Assembly: GCA_003694465.1 (NCBI GenBank)
Contig: RFKM01000215.1
Span: forward strand, 1 to 8,726
Direction: 5' to 3'
Source of the DNA: Alphaproteobacteria bacterium
GTDB taxonomy: Bacteria > Pseudomonadota > Alphaproteobacteria > Rhodobacterales > Rhodobacteraceae
DNA length: 8,726 nt
The position numbers and the translations under genes were made by a program. A model generated the notes under the pieces. That model was given only the letters and a program-made list of their open reading frames with translations, did not search any database and was not told where the DNA came from. This document shows, one piece after another, positions 7,955 through 8,726 of the stretch; positions within the stretch are counted from its first letter, which is position 1; each line of letters starts with the position of its first letter.

Positions 7955-8726
7955 CCGATTGCTGGCGGCTGGACGACGGGCGCCAGAGCCTCGTGCTCGG
8001 GCTGCGCGAGGGGGGGCTGGCCGAGGTGCTCTACTGGGGCGCGCGCCTGCCCGACGGCGAAGACCTCGCCGCCCTCGCCGCCGCCGGCGAGGCCGACGTC
8101 ACCGGCGGGATGCTCGATGCCAACCCGCCGCTGTCGATCTGCCCGGAGAGCGCGCGCAGCTTTCCCGGCCAGCCGGGGATGCGCCTGCGCGCCGCCGACG
8201 ACGGCCGGCCGCTGGCGCCCGACTTCCGCCTCGTCGAGGCGGCCGAGGAAGGCCCGGGGCAGGTCGCCTTTCTCTGGCGCGACGCAAGCCTCGGCGTTGC
8301 CTATGGCGCGCGCTTCGCGATCGACGCCGAAACCCACATGATCGAGGCCCGGGCGTGGCTCGAGTCCGAGCGCCCGGTGCTGCTCGACTGGCTCGCCGCC
8401 CCGGTCTTTCCTGCCCCGCAGGAGGCGGTGGACATGATCGATTTCGCCGGGCGCTGGTGCGGCGAATTCCAGCCGGTGCGCAGCCCGTGGAGCGCCGGCA
8501 TCCGCCTGCGCGACAACCGCACCGGGCGCACCGGGCACGAACATTTCCCGGCGCTGATCGTGCCGGGGCGCGGCGCCACAAACACCGCCGGCAACGCCTG
8601 GGCCTTTCATTACGGCTGGTCGGGCGGGCACGGGATGGTGGCCGAAGAGCTGCCCGACGGGCGCCGGCAGGTGCAGTTCGGCCATGCCCCCGGCACCGAA
8701 ACCGCGCCGCTCACACGCTTCGAGAC
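7951..8726 (+). CDS. GH36-type alpha-galactosidase, N-terminal part only
   Basis: Glycoside hydrolase predicted to remove terminal alpha-linked galactose in the cytoplasm. I translated the frame from ATG at 7951: it stays open to the window edge for 258 codons of an enzyme usually near 700, so only the N-terminal beta-sandwich domain and the linker are seen. Support comes from the family landmarks of that domain: LAEVLYWGARLP near the start, then DFAGRWCGE (164-172), PVRSPWSAGIRLRDNRTGRTG (175-195) and H-EHFPALIV, and AWAFHYGWSGGH (216-227). The catalytic barrel, with the nucleophile Asp in its KWDxN-type motif, lies beyond the edge. There is no signal peptide. It overlaps the second permease by four bases, so it belongs to the transporter operon. 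Alpha-N-acetylgalactosaminidase activity is a possible alternative within the GH36 clan. Domain assignment is good; substrate is inferred. Confidence 0.85.
   Translation, partial: MTDCWRLDDGRQSLVLGLREGGLAEVLYWGARLPDGEDLAALAAAGEADVTGGMLDANPPLSICPESARSFPGQPGMRLRAADDGRPLAPDFRLVEAAEEGPGQVAFLWRDASLGVAYGARFAIDAETHMIEARAWLESERPVLLDWLAAPVFPAPQEAVDMIDFAGRWCGEFQPVRSPWSAGIRLRDNRTGRTGHEHFPALIVPGRGATNTAGNAWAFHYGWSGGHGMVAEELPDGRRQVQFGHAPGTETAPLTRFE

Overview
The window is a compact, gene-dense, very GC-rich piece of bacterial chromosome or plasmid. Overlapping ATGA start/stop junctions, strong GGAGG-type ribosome binding sites, GC-ending codons and the style of the proteins (IclR regulator, CUT1 sugar ABC transporter) suggest an alphaproteobacterium, most likely of the Rhodobacterales. 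That placement is an inference from codon use and gene style, not from a marker gene.

The layout is two divergent operons facing away from a 155-base AT-richer control region (4727-4881). Leftward (minus strand) run an IclR-family regulator, a CUT1/MalK-UgpC-type ABC ATPase, glpD (glycerol-3-phosphate dehydrogenase) and glpK (glycerol kinase, cut by the left edge). Rightward (plus strand) run a sugar-binding lipid-free periplasmic protein, an intrinsic terminator, two CUT1 permeases, and the N-terminal 258 residues of a GH36-type alpha-galactosidase cut by the right edge. All eight genes are accounted for. No RNA gene, insertion sequence, CRISPR array or phage gene is visible.

Together the genes form one coherent system. 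The binding protein, two permeases and ATPase make a complete importer split between the two operons. The alpha-galactosidase has no signal peptide, so it would cleave the imported alpha-galactoside in the cytoplasm. GlpK and GlpD would turn glycerol into dihydroxyacetone phosphate. The simplest reading that uses every gene is uptake and breakdown of an alpha-galactosyl-glycerol, such as floridoside or isofloridoside (red-algal osmolytes) or a galactolipid-derived galactosylglycerol, into galactose and glycerol, under control of the IclR protein. No glycerol facilitator is seen, which fits glycerol being made inside the cell. The substrate is inferred; raffinose-family sugars or melibiose for the transporter, with an unrelated neighbouring glp pair, is the main alternative.
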